In this document: piece after piece, positions 24,300 to 38,600 of the stretch
Numbering within the stretch: position 1 is the first letter of the stretch
Layout of the letters: each line of letters opens with the position of its first letter
From: Tetragonia tetragonoides
Taxonomy: Eukaryota > Streptophyta > Magnoliopsida > Caryophyllales > Aizoaceae
Assembly (NCBI GenBank): GCA_038025085.1
Contig: CM076152.1
Span: 38,133,501-38,197,500, forward strand
Direction: 5' to 3'
Length of the DNA stretch: 64,000 nucleotides
The notes under the pieces: model-generated
What the model saw: only the letters and a program-made list of their open reading frames with translations
What the model was told of the DNA's origin: nothing
The model's database searches: none
Program-made: the position numbers and the translations under genes

Positions 24300-24600
24300 T
24301 TATTGGGCCAGCAGCGATCCTGACTCTTTATTGGTCCCAGGGCAAAGCAAATAAAATGGGCCATTAAGATGACAATAAACCCTTTTTTTTTTCTTTTACA
24401 ACCAAAGGGAGACATCTTTTTTTTTGGGCCCTCTTTTTCCCTTTTTTTTTTAGGCCCTGAGCAATTGCCCTCCTTACCCTCCCCTCTGAGCCGACTCTGT
24501 TGGGGCCAAGCATCGAACCATACACTTTCAAAATAATATAGTGATGCCTTTCCACTATGCCAATGCCATACAAAACAATGAATTTCAGATTTGTGGAGGG
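24300..24600 (-). repeat. possible tRNA-derived repeat, minus strand
   Basis: On the minus strand, GGCATAGTGGAAAGGC is followed about 30 bp later by ATGGTTCGATGC, A- and B-box-like spacing, then AGGGCAATTGCTCAGGGCC and A-rich tracts. The 143-codon frame over it is likely a by-product. No target duplication was found. Confidence 0.3.
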
Positions 24601-24689
24601 GCCAAGCCCTTTTCAGTCCAGACTGATGTTTCACCGCAAGTTGCGAACCCAATATGAGCAGTAGGTCTTGTGTGGACTTAGTCCACCGT

Positions 24690-24890
24690 GGACCAAGTGA
24701 TTTTGAGGGTGGCTAAAAGTGAAGAAGGGGGTGGCTTCAGGTGAAGTAGGGGTGGCTCCAGATAGGTGAAGTAGGGGTGATGCCAAATATAAATTTGAGG
24801 GGTGACTCTAGGTAAAGTAGGGGTGACTCCACTTTTAGAGAGGGGTGGCTCCAAGTGAAGTAGGGGATGACTCCAAATATTGGTCCACCA
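24690..24890. repeat. degenerate minisatellite (GAAGTAGGGGTGGCTCCA-like units)
   Basis: The core GAAGTAGGGGTG-CTCCA recurs at about 24740, 24768, 24816 and 24858 with variable spacing of 25-45 bp. It is G-rich on the plus strand and has no coding signal. Confidence 0.6.
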
Positions 24891-25934
24891 TGAACTAAGT
24901 CTACACAAGTTTTTGTACAATATAAAATAGGTTAGATGGGGTCATTTTTACCGTTATTAAGAAGAAAAAGAAAAAATAGAAAAGGGGAAGTATACAACAT
25001 TAGATACAACTTACAAGGATAAATGTTACTAATTCCCTGTTTTCGAACGGTAAGTACAATGTCCAAAGTATACAACATTACTACTACCGTATTCATGAAC
25101 CATGATTCATCGATGGACAAATAACTGAGAAGATCAATTTAAAAGCCATCCCTATGAACGAGATAGTATGTGGTTCAAACTTCAAAGCCCATATTAGCAG
25201 CGCAGACAAATGGTTTTGGACTGGTCCATTGCATAAACACAGTTATCAAAAGTCATTTAGCCCATAAGTTTAAAAACAATGTCGTATTGGCCCATACAAA
25301 CATACTTTGTACTGCATATTCTCACGTGATTTTGATTTTTGGAGCACATTTTGGATTTGGGCGAGTCATTATTGGGCCTCAGTTGTTTTGTTCAGTGATT
25401 GAAAAAATACAAAATAAAATACTCACAATTAGTATTATTCATAAATGAGAAAATTGTGTATTAAAAAATATATATTCCGTTCTTTTATTTCATGGAGCAA
25501 CTTTATCCAGATCAATCAACAATCATGTTTTACATTTTTCATTGAAATACATTTAGCAAACATTTACGGATATTTTCAAAAACAATCGATCTAATAGCCA
25601 TAGGTCATAATCTATTTGGAGTTTTGAAAGCTTTTAATAAACAATTAACCACAAGGGATCAAACACTTACAAAAATATATACAAAAAATATTGAATTGAT
25701 TAGTGTGATAGAGAAGATCCTTATCCATTAACTTGTGTACTTATCCAAATTAGCGGATTCAGAATGGTATACTCGATACATTTTATTTACTTTAAAACTT
25801 TTAACTATTTTTAGTGGAGTCAAAATCTTCTTGACTTTTTACCTTCGGAATGTAATGGACTACAGCAAAATGGCTCATAAAACTGTCGGCACTTCTTATT
25901 CATTGTGAAGTTGTCGATAGTCATCGCACTTCGG

Positions 25935-26050
25935 ATCTCGGGTCAAACGGAAACAACCTCCTCTCTGTAAGACTCTCACAGGAGTAAAATTGCGTACAAC
26001 CGACCCCCTCTTACCCTGCTTGGGCAGGAGCCTCTTTGGAGACACTGGGG
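25935..26050 (+). mobile_element. diverged TTG-type SINE copy
   Basis: ACGGAAACAACCTCCTCTC, ATTGCGTACAACCGACCCCC, GAGCCTCTTTGGAGACACTG and GGATAATGTTGATAA follow the order of the TTG-tailed SINE family seen at 17818. The tail is decayed and no target duplication was found. Confidence 0.5.
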
Positions 26051-26806
26051 ACTGGGATAATGTTGATAAAGTTAATAATAACTGTTAATTCGGCCATTTT
26101 CAAGGTGAGCCCTTGATGAGAGACCCAAGAGCTACCATGAGACTCTTAATTGTTGCTCCTTATCCCTGCTATACAGCAACAGTTGGATCACTTGCCAAGG
26201 TGTACCATTTTGGGGTTTAAATCTCTATCTCATAGGTTAAATCTTAATATAAAAAGAATATGAAATGGAGGTACGTAACATGAAGTTAGGTACTGGTTGA
26301 ACTGCTGGAACCCTGGAAGAGAGTGACTGATCCACGATCTGCTGGTTTCAAACAGACCACAACAGCAAACCCAACCCAAGCCAGGAAGCCACCCCATCAA
26401 TACTCGTCAATAAAGTATAAACCACTGTACAGAAAATCTTAAACCATTGCTTTTCAAAGGCGATAGACCAACTCACCAAAAGAAAAAAAAAACACCAGCG
26501 GAATACAAAGACATCACATGGAACCGATTAACTATAGAACAAATCAAATCCCGGAGTAAATTGACATAGCAACATTAACCATGAGAATAGCAAACATGAC
26601 TTACATGCCAGAAATCTGAAATCTAAACTAGATATAAAGATGACCAATATTTCCCTCCAACACACCCACCACTTGCTCTCTCTCATTATACATCCATCTA
26701 CGGCAAACACACCAACAGAAATGAGATTACCAAACTTCTTCCTAGGTCTTTTCATCCTGGGTGGTGGCAGAGTTTGCAAATACCGAAGGATCACACTTCA
26801 TTTTTT

Positions 26807-28738
<1,932 letters not shown>

Positions 28739-28743
28739 TTTTC

Positions 28744-29625
28744 CTGAAATTACAACATTCATTAGTAATATATAATATTATTAATCAAAGTACTACTAAT
28801 AATAAGAGTAATAATGTTATGATTATCCAAATGTAGATCACTAGAACAAGTGACATTAACAGAAAAATGGAAGTAAAAATAGAACAATATTCTTTTGCAA
28901 GTTGCTCAAAAGATCTCTCCCAAGTATTGTACCGAAATTTTCAAATCCAGAGTCACTTGACATTTTTTGAAAAATTATTCCTGAACCGAAATGCTAGGAA
29001 TCAGATCAATAGGTCTCACTAATAACGAAAAATATCAATAAAACAAAATGACGGCAACAAAAAAAATCCCACCATATGTTTTAAGTTCCGCGCTCAAACT
29101 TGCTCAAAATCACAGATCTAAGCTACCGTTTTCAATAAACCTCCAGTAGCAAACTTAAAACTCAACTGAGCAACACGCATAAAATTCCAATTTCTCAGAA
29201 TCTAAAACCAAAACTCGTAAACAAACAACGAAAACACAGCAAAAACAGTGAGATCTCATCTAACTAGACTCGAAACTTACAGTAAAGCCGGATCAAAGTG
29301 AAAACCGTCAGATCTACGCTAAAACTGAAATCACAAACCCTAATTTACAGTTTCAAGCAAATTCAAATGACAAAACTACATCTAAACCAAAAACCCTAGC
29401 AATTTCAACTAAGCAAACAAAAACAAAATTAAAATAAATCACAAAACCTAATTTACAGTCTCAAGCAAATCAACCCAATTAAATAACTAAACCTAGCAAT
29501 TTCAACTAAGCAAACAACAACAAAATCAAAATAAAAAAACGAGAGACAAAAATTGCATAGAATTTCATCAAATTCGCAACATTTGAAGTGAAAAAACGAA
29601 AATGAAACTCGAATTAGATCAGTAC
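28744..29625 (-). other. beta-tubulin 5'-leader intron (882 bp)
   Basis: On the minus strand the donor CTCAG|GTACTG lies at 29626/29625 and the acceptor TTTCAG|GAAAAATGAG at 28744/28743, just five bases before the start codon. Leader introns with regulatory activity are known in several plant tubulin genes. The splice is inferred from the consensus only. Confidence 0.7.
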
Positions 29626-29742
29626 CTGAGAAGAAGATGAACCGGAGATTACGAAGAGAGAGAAAGAGAGTGAAATACTCAGAGAGAGGGAATGAGAGTG
29701 AGAAAGGGTGATTAAACAAAAAAATCTCAAATCCTAGTAAAG

Positions 29743-29752
29743 CCTTTATAAA
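29743..29752 (-). promoter_or_regulatory. beta-tubulin TATA box
   Basis: TTTATAAAGG on the minus strand lies about 120 bp upstream of the leader-intron donor. This predicts a start near 29715 and a first non-coding exon of about 90 bp. Confidence 0.6.
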
Positions 29753-30334
29753 TGAGAGCTCACTAAGATCGTACGGCTAGAATTATTTCCCTGCTATAAT
29801 TTGATCAACCAATTAGATGCCGTTGAATGGAAAAACGAACGGTCAAGATTAACTCTTGGACTGTTCGGGTTTTTTGGGTTTGATTTTCAAATATTTTTGG
29901 GGTGAATTCAAATTTTGTATTATTTTTAGGGGACGAATTTGCCCTTACAAAAATGTTGGTTTTTAGTAACTTTGGGGGGTAAAATAGGAGTATAAAGTTT
30001 TGTTTCTATGATTGCGTTATTATATTGAGTTTAGTGAGTCTATGGGTTTTCTTATTGAGTCAAGCTGGCAAATCGTAACTGTAACCCGGATAATTGGAAC
30101 ATTTTCGTCGTTGAGTTGTGTTTTTTACTTTTTTATATTTGAAAAACTTGGATGATTATATTATTGAGAGTGGTATGGTATGTACTGTTATATGTTTATT
30201 ATTGTAAGGATTTACTGTAAAACCTTCAGCAAAAATGGCAGGGATTTTTTAGTTTATACTACAAGTTTAACGATCAGTCCCAACGGCATGGGCATTGTAA
30301 TTTAGATTAAGAGTTGCACGAGATTCAGAAACAA

Positions 30335-30440
30335 CTAATTAGGAGTAAGACTACATACATCTAGATCTTTCCAGACGGACAGATCCCACCCTCGACGGGA
30401 CATTTACTGATTTACTGGATTGTTTGTTGTTGATGATGAT
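30335..30440 (+). repeat. decayed TTG-type SINE fragment
   Basis: TTAGGAGTAAGACTACATAC, ATCCCACCCTCGACGGGAC and TGGATTGTTTGTTGTTG match, with changes, the 3' half of the SINE at 17818-17946. Confidence 0.6.
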
Positions 30441-31304
30441 TAAGTTTTGCATGATCATTTAAACAGATGTAAACTTCTCTACAAATAAGTTATGAATAGA
30501 TCTATTCAAATAAAGTACGAGTCCTCTCAAGGGCCTTAGGGCCAGTCGAGGTTTTCCGGGTTGTTAATTTATGAAATTAGTCAAATAAAACTTGGACAAC
30601 ACCTATGTAACCTAAAAAAATGAATTAAGTATTGTAATTGGTAGAGAAGTTTTTTATATATATATGGTAAAGATGCCTTAGGTTATAAGCATATTGGTTT
30701 AACTGTTCCAATCTTCTCATAACTAAAGATGAAGTTCTGAATTAAAGTTCCAATCTCATATGATGAAAGTAAGCATATAAGTATATGTATGTCCAATATA
30801 TAAGAATTAACAAATTGGTTTTGAGACATAGGTTGATCTTTTTAGGAGCTTGAACCGAGCTTGGTTGGGTATGATGAGTTAGCATGATTATGTAACTTAA
30901 TGTTTGCTGGTAATCGATTATGCAATCATATTGTTGGCTAGTAGTTTAATTCATTTGAGCATATATATAGGTGTCATTCGGATTTTTAACATTAATTATT
31001 GTTTTGTTGGAAATTACATTTGACAAAAAATAGCCTAACGAGGTTAAGTTTTAAGTTAGAGCGATGATTTTGCCTCCTCTATTTGGATTATTTGACTGAG
31101 TAAAATGTGGGAGTTTAACTGGTAAAGCGAGTGATTGAGTATTTGAGTCTGTTGAAAACTCCCAACACCCCCCACTAAATTAGTTGTCTAAATTGTGGAA
31201 TGGACTCCACTATGATTGTGTTGCTTTTGTCATTCGCTTTCATACATTGGTGATGGGTCATTTCTTAATTCTTATCCCCATATAGATATATTCCTATAAT
31301 GTTA

Positions 31305-31435
31305 TTGTTGAAGTGGGTTATCCCACATTGGTCAAGAAAGAGTGTCTTGAGGTGTTTATAACTAAGGGAGTTACTCCACCTATTGCCAATTAATTTTGAG
31401 TTAGAACCTCCTTTATGTTATAAACACTCTCTTAA
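31305..31435 (+). repeat. LTR-like fragment
   Basis: GTTATCCCACATTGGTCAAG followed by GGTGTTTATAACTAAGG resembles the start of plant LTRs carrying CCCACATTGG. A weaker relative lies at 24118-24215 (GTTTTGAGAGGTTTATGTAA). No internal domain remains. Confidence 0.35.
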
Positions 31436-32880
31436 TGGGCCAAATTATAAAAGTTAACAGTTATACACTTAATAAGGCTATATCCTTTTAAACAGATCCT
31501 ATATCAATTTTCAACATTTTCGTTTATCACTCATTGTCCACAATGAAATCTTGGAGAAATTCATTTGTGTCAAAAAAGTATGTTTATAATAATAGAATGT
31601 ATTGTTGTCGTGTGTTTTTAAGGGTTGAATTGAAATCAATATCAATTAATTGAACTGAACACCATTGCACTCAACTCAACTAGTAAACCGAATAGAACAT
31701 GTAAGAAAAAAAATATGAATCTAAATTGAGCAATACTGAACTGAATTGAAAACCATTGAACCGAACTGAATTGAAATCACCACTACAATGAATTTAGAGC
31801 ACAAATTGTACTAGTAACCAAAGTTGGTCCACATTGTAAAAGGATCAAATTACTGGCTATGCTTGGCCCATTCCCTAGCGATTGCATTGCCTGCAAAATG
31901 AAAGACAAAATCTAATCTAGTGAAGCAAATTGGTAAGTCAGTCACATACATGAGCTCAAAAGCTGGCCGACACGTGCATGTTTGTTACCCGCACATGTCC
32001 CTTACTACTACACAAAACCCTTTGCCTAATACAAATACACAACTACAGAAGTCACCTTGTATATTCTCTAACTATGGTTAAGATTCAACCCTGGGCTTTG
32101 GTTAATCTGGTAGCTAATTCTGGATGTATCAGTATCACATATATGATATATGAATATCGCATGTTGAGATCGTGACCCTTTAGCTTGCTTACACTCCAAA
32201 TCTAAGCATTCTTGATCAGCTGTCTATATTTTCCTACCTAATCTGTTACTAATGCTCTGAATAATTAATTTTAAAGCTGCTTAATTATTTGATTACTTTT
32301 ATGGAAGTTGATCTCCCCTTTTTGTCATTTCTTATCATTCCCACCAACTATCAAGGACCACCCCCCAAAAAAAAAAAGAAAAAGAAAAAGTGCAAGCAAA
32401 ATTAAAAGTTCATGGGTTCACTTGAGGCACAAAGATTAGCATATATGTATACATGCAATAAGGGGATTCGAACCTAAACCTAATATACTGATTTAGTCAT
32501 CCAGCGTAGATGAAATGCAAAACTTTCATATGTCGTGATAACATGATCATGTCCTTTATCTTGCAAAATATTAGATGGGATGGGTTCAAACCCAATAGTC
32601 ACACACCATCCTTCCAATGATCAAATCAAATAATCATCAAGATAATCAAATTATCCAAAAAAATAAATCATAATATCAAGATAATCAAGCAACCATCATG
32701 AAACCCTTAACTTTTGTCGAAGGGGATTGATTGTCCATTGCTCAAGTGGTGACTTGAAATAATGGATGTAGGAGAATAATATTTTGGGAAGTGTGCACAT
32801 AATAATGAGGTGTAAGAATTACTCCGTCCTATATAGTATGCCTTTGAAATTTTGGACTAGCTCGATCTATTGAATAAGGG

Positions 32881-33925
32881 AAATGCTAAATACAACATGT
32901 GTTTTTAAACAATACAACATTTTTTTAGACAAAAAGATCCATATACCCCTTTTTAATTTACTACTCTCTTCCTTGCATTTCTCTCCCTTCCCCAAGTTTC
33001 CCTTTCTGTTCTTCAATCAACAAGCTTACTTGAGCTCAAGCACCCATTGAAAATAGAAGGAAGCACTTCATCCAAAAAAAAAAAAAATGGAAGGAAGCAC
33101 CAGCCCTTGAGCAAGGAATTTAATATGTTAATTAGTTATTATAACTATCACCAATTAAACTGAAATTTAATTTGCACTTTTCATGTTTAATATGCTCAAA
33201 ATTCCTCCCCCCTGCTTGTTCTTGGTGCTGAATTTGGCCATTGTTTGCTCCTTTTGCCTTCAATGTGCTGCTGTATTTTTCCACCACCTCTCACAAATAT
33301 ACCATGGAGTCACCAGATTTGGGCGACGTAATGCCATGTTATCGCCCAAGTTAGGCAGCAATATTGGCACAGTGTCGCCATAGCTGGGCGACTCTTTGTC
33401 AAAACAATTACCAGGTTCGAGCGACAACATCACAATCGTGTCGCCTGTTCCCGGTGACCTTCCTGGTGTTTAGTCGCTTATTTTGGGCGACTGTCAAAGA
33501 CTCCTCAGTTGTGGGTGAATGTTATGGGGGAAGAGGTTTAAGATTTACATCTTGATCATTGTTGCTGAATGAGATAAATCTCTTGTCAATTTGAGGTATA
33601 AGCATACTCCCATGTTGATTGGCCACCTTGATTCTTATTTCTAAACAACAGCTTTACTCGTATAATCAATTCCTTCTTAGTTGTTGGTCACAAACTTGGA
33701 CCTTCAATTTTGATTTGCCCCTTTTTAACATTAAAGATTTTCAGTTGCAAAACATAGCTCAAAGCTTTGACTGGGGTTGCTGATTGAACTTGAAGAACAG
33801 AAGGGGGAACTTGGGGAAGAGAGAGAAAGGCAAGGAAGACCCCTAAATTAAAAGGAGAGTATATGAGTCTTTTTGTCAAAAAAGATGTTGTATTTGCTCA
33901 AAAACTCGTGTTGTATTTAGCACTT
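32881..33925. mobile_element. long-TIR DNA element with unrelated core (MULE-like)
   Basis: The arms 32881-33026 and 33779-33925 are inverted: AAATGCTAAATACAACA...AGACAAAAAGATCC on the left matches the complement of the right end TTGTCAAAAAAGATG...GTTGTATTTAGCACTT. Polypyrimidine blocks (CATTTCTCTCCCTTCCCC) lie at the inner part of each arm. TTGAATAA and TTGAATTAA next to the ends may be a worn target duplication. The core (33180-33560) has no transposase but holds a cluster of GTCGCC/GGCGAC words. The 66-codon frame at 33183 is probably fortuitous, although its start (CLFLVLNLAIVCSFC) looks signal-peptide-like. Confidence 0.75.
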
Positions 33926-34146
33926 ATGTTGAATTAATGGTACACACCAGGACACCAGTTGATCATGTAAAATACTTGCAAGTTGACTTGTTACCTTCTA
34001 CTACTTCTTGTGCAGAGCCAGAATTATCCCCAACGGTTGAGCAGAAGGTAAAACTCCTAGCTTATGGTGATATGAAGGTGTGTTATTTTCCACTTATTTC
34101 AAAATCGATTTACCTCAATTCAGTGTTCAATTCAGTGATGATTAGT

Positions 34147-34377
34147 TTTTATTTTTAAATTGATACGAGAAACCTGCATCTACTATTCTTAGAGAGTGCA
34201 CTGGATAAATCCCTAGTGTATGGAATAGCCTGCAAACTACACACACTAGGCAAGGCAACGCAAGAAGATAAATCTTGCAGACAGACTCAACAAAGAGGCT
34301 TAGTGTGATTTGAACCATGGTCTTTGCCATGAAATCCAACCTCACAATCAACTATGCTACCCATTTAAGAACCCAAC
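34147..34377 (-). mobile_element. SINE with A-rich tail, minus strand
   Basis: A 10-bp target duplication, GATGATTAGT / GATGATTAAT, flanks it at 34137-34146 and 34378-34387. On the minus strand it starts with GGGTAGCATAGTTGATTG (A-box-like), has CATGGTTCAAATC (B-box-like) about 30 bp later, and ends in TTTAAAAATAAAAA. Its body differs from the other SINEs here, so it is a separate family. Confidence 0.72.
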
Positions 34378-34387
34378 GATGATTAAT

Positions 34388-35617
34388 TTAGTGACATATT
34401 TTTTCTCTTAGTATTACTATTTAATCCAGTTCAATGAAATTCAATTTAGTATATACACTAATATCACTTCCTTTTTCTATGGTAAAGACACATCCACCTA
34501 GCAAAGTAGGTAAAGGATGTGATTCGTCAACCAAGGGGAAAAAGACCGCCCTGCTTTCTGAGCTAGCATTCTAAGCAAAATGATGCGCGAGCGAAAAGAT
34601 CTCTTTTTGATAATCTGAACTAAGCAAGAAAGTCAGCTTATATCACTTGATGTCCAACTCCCAACTATTATGGACCACTTTCTTTTAGAACTCTTAAAAA
34701 GCTGCGTATATGCATAGACTCATCATTTCAAACCATAATATTTGTGATCAACTAGTGAGTATCATAGTAAGTCATTTAGCTTTGAGATCCAAGGACAAAC
34801 CCTTTAAAATATGAAGTAATTTGATAATTTCTACTAAAACATAGAGGTACGTAGATTATAAATATGTACAAGAAAACTACTTACCATTAAGTTTGGAGTA
34901 GTCTAATAAACTGTTTAGCAAATTTTTATGGTGAGGATAAGCCTAACAATTATTTGGAGAATGGGATTGATAGAGCACACAATAACAAAACTAGTGTTTT
35001 TATGTTATAGATGTACAAGAATTAAAAAAAGGACAAAGGAAAAAGGAAATGTCATCTAGTGATCGACGTCCAGATTCATGTTATTATAAATCAAGGATTG
35101 CTGTCTAGTCTAGTGCAAATTAATCCCAATCTCTCATCTTATTCTGTGTACCGGCCATTCTCTATCTCAACCATAAACTACTCCAGCTTCATGCATTAAA
35201 AAAGAGAAAAGATTACATAAATCATGGTTAACGGCTTTGCAGGAAAAGAAGCCATCCTGGTTGGCGGCTTTGTGTTTGTTACGCCTTCGTTGAAAGTGGT
35301 ATCGTGGGTAATAGTTTGAAGGTAACCGTTTTTGGGATTTGTTATATTTATAAGCGGTCCATACGAAAATCCCACCATTACCTATCAATCTATCATCTTC
35401 TTCGACAGAGTAGAGATTCTACATTGCTTTAGATTGAACACCTTAGGTTAACCTTTCGGGTTACGTGGTCGTCATGCTTTTTAAAAAAAAATAAAACAAC
35501 ATCCACTATAATGAACTTGTTGCATCCACATCAACAACTAGCGCTTTAGCATAAATATTGACATCCTTATTCAGTTTTGCAGTCAAACATACCAAAATTT
35601 CCCGCGGCTATCCTACA

Positions 35618-35619
<2 letters not shown>
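34388..35619. other. spacer and upstream region of the DUF455 gene
   Basis: No gene supported. Two overlapping minus frames at 35167-35388 have no recognisable domain. No clear TATA box is placed. Confidence 0.4.

Positions 35620-35682
<63 letters not shown>
35620..35682 (+). repeat. (GA)n tract directly before a start codon
   Basis: About 31 GA units end exactly at the ATG of the DUF455 gene (35683), so this microsatellite forms the last ~60 nt of the predicted 5' leader. Confidence 0.95.
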
Positions 35683-35686
<4 letters not shown>

Positions 35687-38600
35687 GCGAGGTACAGACT
35701 TTGGTGGAAGCAGCATTAAGAGTGCTAAACACAGAGGACCCATTTGAGAAGGCTAAACTTGGTGACGATGTAGCCAATCAATGGCTTCAAGGCATCATTT
35801 CACAACCTTATGATCCTTCGATTGACCTTAATGTGCCTGATCGCCCTGCTCGTCCCACCAATGTAAGTTGTAAATCAGCTTCAAATGGTTGTTTTTATTT
35901 ATGGTACTATTTAGGTATTATGTTGCATATCAAGTGTTTGATAAAATGCCTAAGAGAAAAAAAGGCTGTTTTTATTATGTGCAGGTGAAGTTGCTGTCAC
36001 CAAGTCTCATGCCCAAGTTGGGCAAAGCTGGAAGCTTGCAGAGCCGTCAGGCACTTGTTCACAGTCTTGTGCATACCGAGAGTTGGGCAATTGACTTGTC
36101 TTGGGTAACTATCTCTTCTTAGTCAGCTTTGTGCACTATATTTCATTTCAACCCCTACCCTTTTTGGTGTAACTGAAATTTGAGAATTTTATCAATGTGT
36201 CCTTCATTTGTAATCACTCCTTGTTGTGATAAAGACTGTAAATTGTGTGTTGGGCTGGGGCTCGATTTGAGGAGAAGGACAATTAGACTACACAGGACAA
36301 GAAGTGAGGTTCTATTAGAAAGCCAGTAAGGTAACCTACTGAAATTATGGCCGTTCTCCTTTTCTCGTCAACAATAGGAAATAAGCCATTCCAGGTGCCA
36401 ATAACGATGTTAGTGGCAATGTGCAGTTATCGTTATTGGCAATGTGCAGTTGTGCACCATATTGTTGTCTGAGCTCCGCTCATTAAGGATTCAGCCACCT
36501 GCCACAAAGATTAGTTCTAGCTCATGAGTCCTTCTCCTCTTCCCTTTCTAGAGGTTTTGTTATTGGGTTTCCTTTGCTATGATGAGTGAAACCAATGCAA
36601 GTCTTTAATTATTGGCACCACTCGATTTAACAATGCTATTTGGATTTATGCACTAAAACACAGTAAATGACATTAGCACTCAAACACAAAATTGACATTT
36701 AAATTACACAAAAAACTTACTCTCATAAAGTTTCAATTGAGCCATGTAGGATTCTTCAAAAAGCTGCTACACAGGCACCTTATGTGCAATACATGTAGGA
36801 AGGCTACGAAACCACGAGGGATTCACAACTAACAAGTAATGAGTAAGCCAAAAATTGTGAACTGAGTCATGGGAAGCCAAAAATGAAGGCGGTAATCCAC
36901 GTTTTTTATGCTTCCGGAAGGCCAAGAACTAAAATTGAAAATTTTGCAGTATATCGCATGGGACACCCCTAGGGGACATTGGAGGCCCGTGGTGTTAGTT
37001 ATGAAGTCGCTATTAGGCTTGGATGGCCATTCTATTGGTCAGCCATTTTAAAGGGCCAAATACTTAAATCATTGATGTATACGAAGTTCGGAGACACCGA
37101 TGGCCTATCGGGGGCGGTGGAGGTCCTCTTGGGTGACTATGGATCCCTTGGAGAAGTTTGAGGAAAACTCTCAACTGGCCTGAGAAGCCAAAAATGAAGG
37201 CTATAATCCACGTTTTTTGCGCATCCGGAAGTCCACGAACTAACATTGTTAATTTCGGACGATACCGCATTGGACACCCCTAGGGCCATTAAAAGTTGGC
37301 CAATGGTGTTGGTTATCGGTTCTCTGTTGGGCTTGAATGGCCGTTCTACTGGTCACCCATTCTAAAGGGCCAAATTCTAAAATCATTCATGAATAGGAAG
37401 TTCGGAGACATGGATAGCCTACTGGGGGCGGTGGGGGTCCTCTTGGGTGATTACGGACCCCGTGGAGAAGTTTGGGCAAAGTTGTCAACTGCGTCTTGGG
37501 AAGTCGAAAATGAGGCTATAATCCAGGCTTCCGGAAAGGCACGAACTAAAATTGTTATTTTCGGAATGTCGCACGGGACACCCCTAGGGGATTTTGGAGG
37601 CCCATGGTGTTCGTCGGGTCCCTATTATGCTTCGATGACGGTTCTAGTGGTCACCCACTCTAAAGGTCCAGACTCCAGAAAGTGAAATGATTGATGAATA
37701 CGAAGTTTGGAGACATAGATGGCTTACTGGGGGCGGTGGGGGTTCTTGGGTGACTACCAGGTCCTGGAAGGCTGAAAATGTAGGCTATAATCCATGTATT
37801 TTTGACTTCCGAAAGGCCAAGAACTAAAATTGCTATTTTTGCACCATATCGCACGAGATATCCCAAAAGGACATTGGAGGCCCATGATGTTGGTTATAAT
37901 GTCCCTATTAGGCTTGGATGGCCGTTCTACTGGTCACCCACTCTAAAGGACCAAATTCTTAAATCATTGATGAATACGAAGTTCGGAGACAAGGAAGGCC
38001 TACCGGGGGCGTTGTGGCTCCTCTTGAGTGACTATGGACCTCCTAAAGAAGTTTGGGTAAAACTGTCAACCAGGTCTTAAGAAGCCAAAAATGAAGACTG
38101 TAATCCACGTTTTTTCGGCTTGTTGAGGGCTACGAACTAAATTATTATTTTCGCACCATATCCCACATGACCCCTCTAGGTGTTGGTTTTCGATGACCGT
38201 TCTACTGGTCACCCATTCTAAAGTGCCAAACTTTGAAATCGTAAACGAATAAGAAGATCGGAGACACAGATGGCCTACCGGGGGCGGTGGGGGTCCTCTT
38301 GGGTGACTATAGACCCCTCGAGAAGTTTTGACAAAATAGTCAACCGGGCGGGGGTAAGCCGAAAATGAAGGCTATAATCCACGTTTTTGGGGCTTCCGGA
38401 AGGCCAAGAACTAAAATTGTTATATTTGCACCATATCGCTCGAGATACCCCCAAAGGACACTGGAGGCACATGATGTTGGTTATAAGATCCCTATTAGGC
38501 TTGAATGACCGTTCTACTGGTCACCCACTCTAAAGGGTCGAATACTGAAATCATTGATGAATACGAAGTTCGGAGACACGGATGGTCTATGGGGGACGGT

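Larger units (their letters stand above)
29760..32880. other. AT-rich spacer upstream of beta-tubulin
   Basis: No gene recognised. It contains a decayed TTG-type SINE (30335-30440), an LTR-like fragment (31305-31435) and, at 31620-31780, degenerate TTGAATTGAAAT/GAACTGAA repeats. The ORF at 31978-32175 has no domain. Confidence 0.45.

Noticed and set aside
24221..24652. 143-codon minus-strand frame
   Set aside because: It runs across A-rich tracts and a tRNA-like repeat; lysine runs come from the poly(A)-type sequence.
35167..35388. Two overlapping minus-strand frames upstream of the DUF455 gene
   Set aside because: Neither frame has a domain. They overlap each other in different frames and may be leader or promoter sequence.
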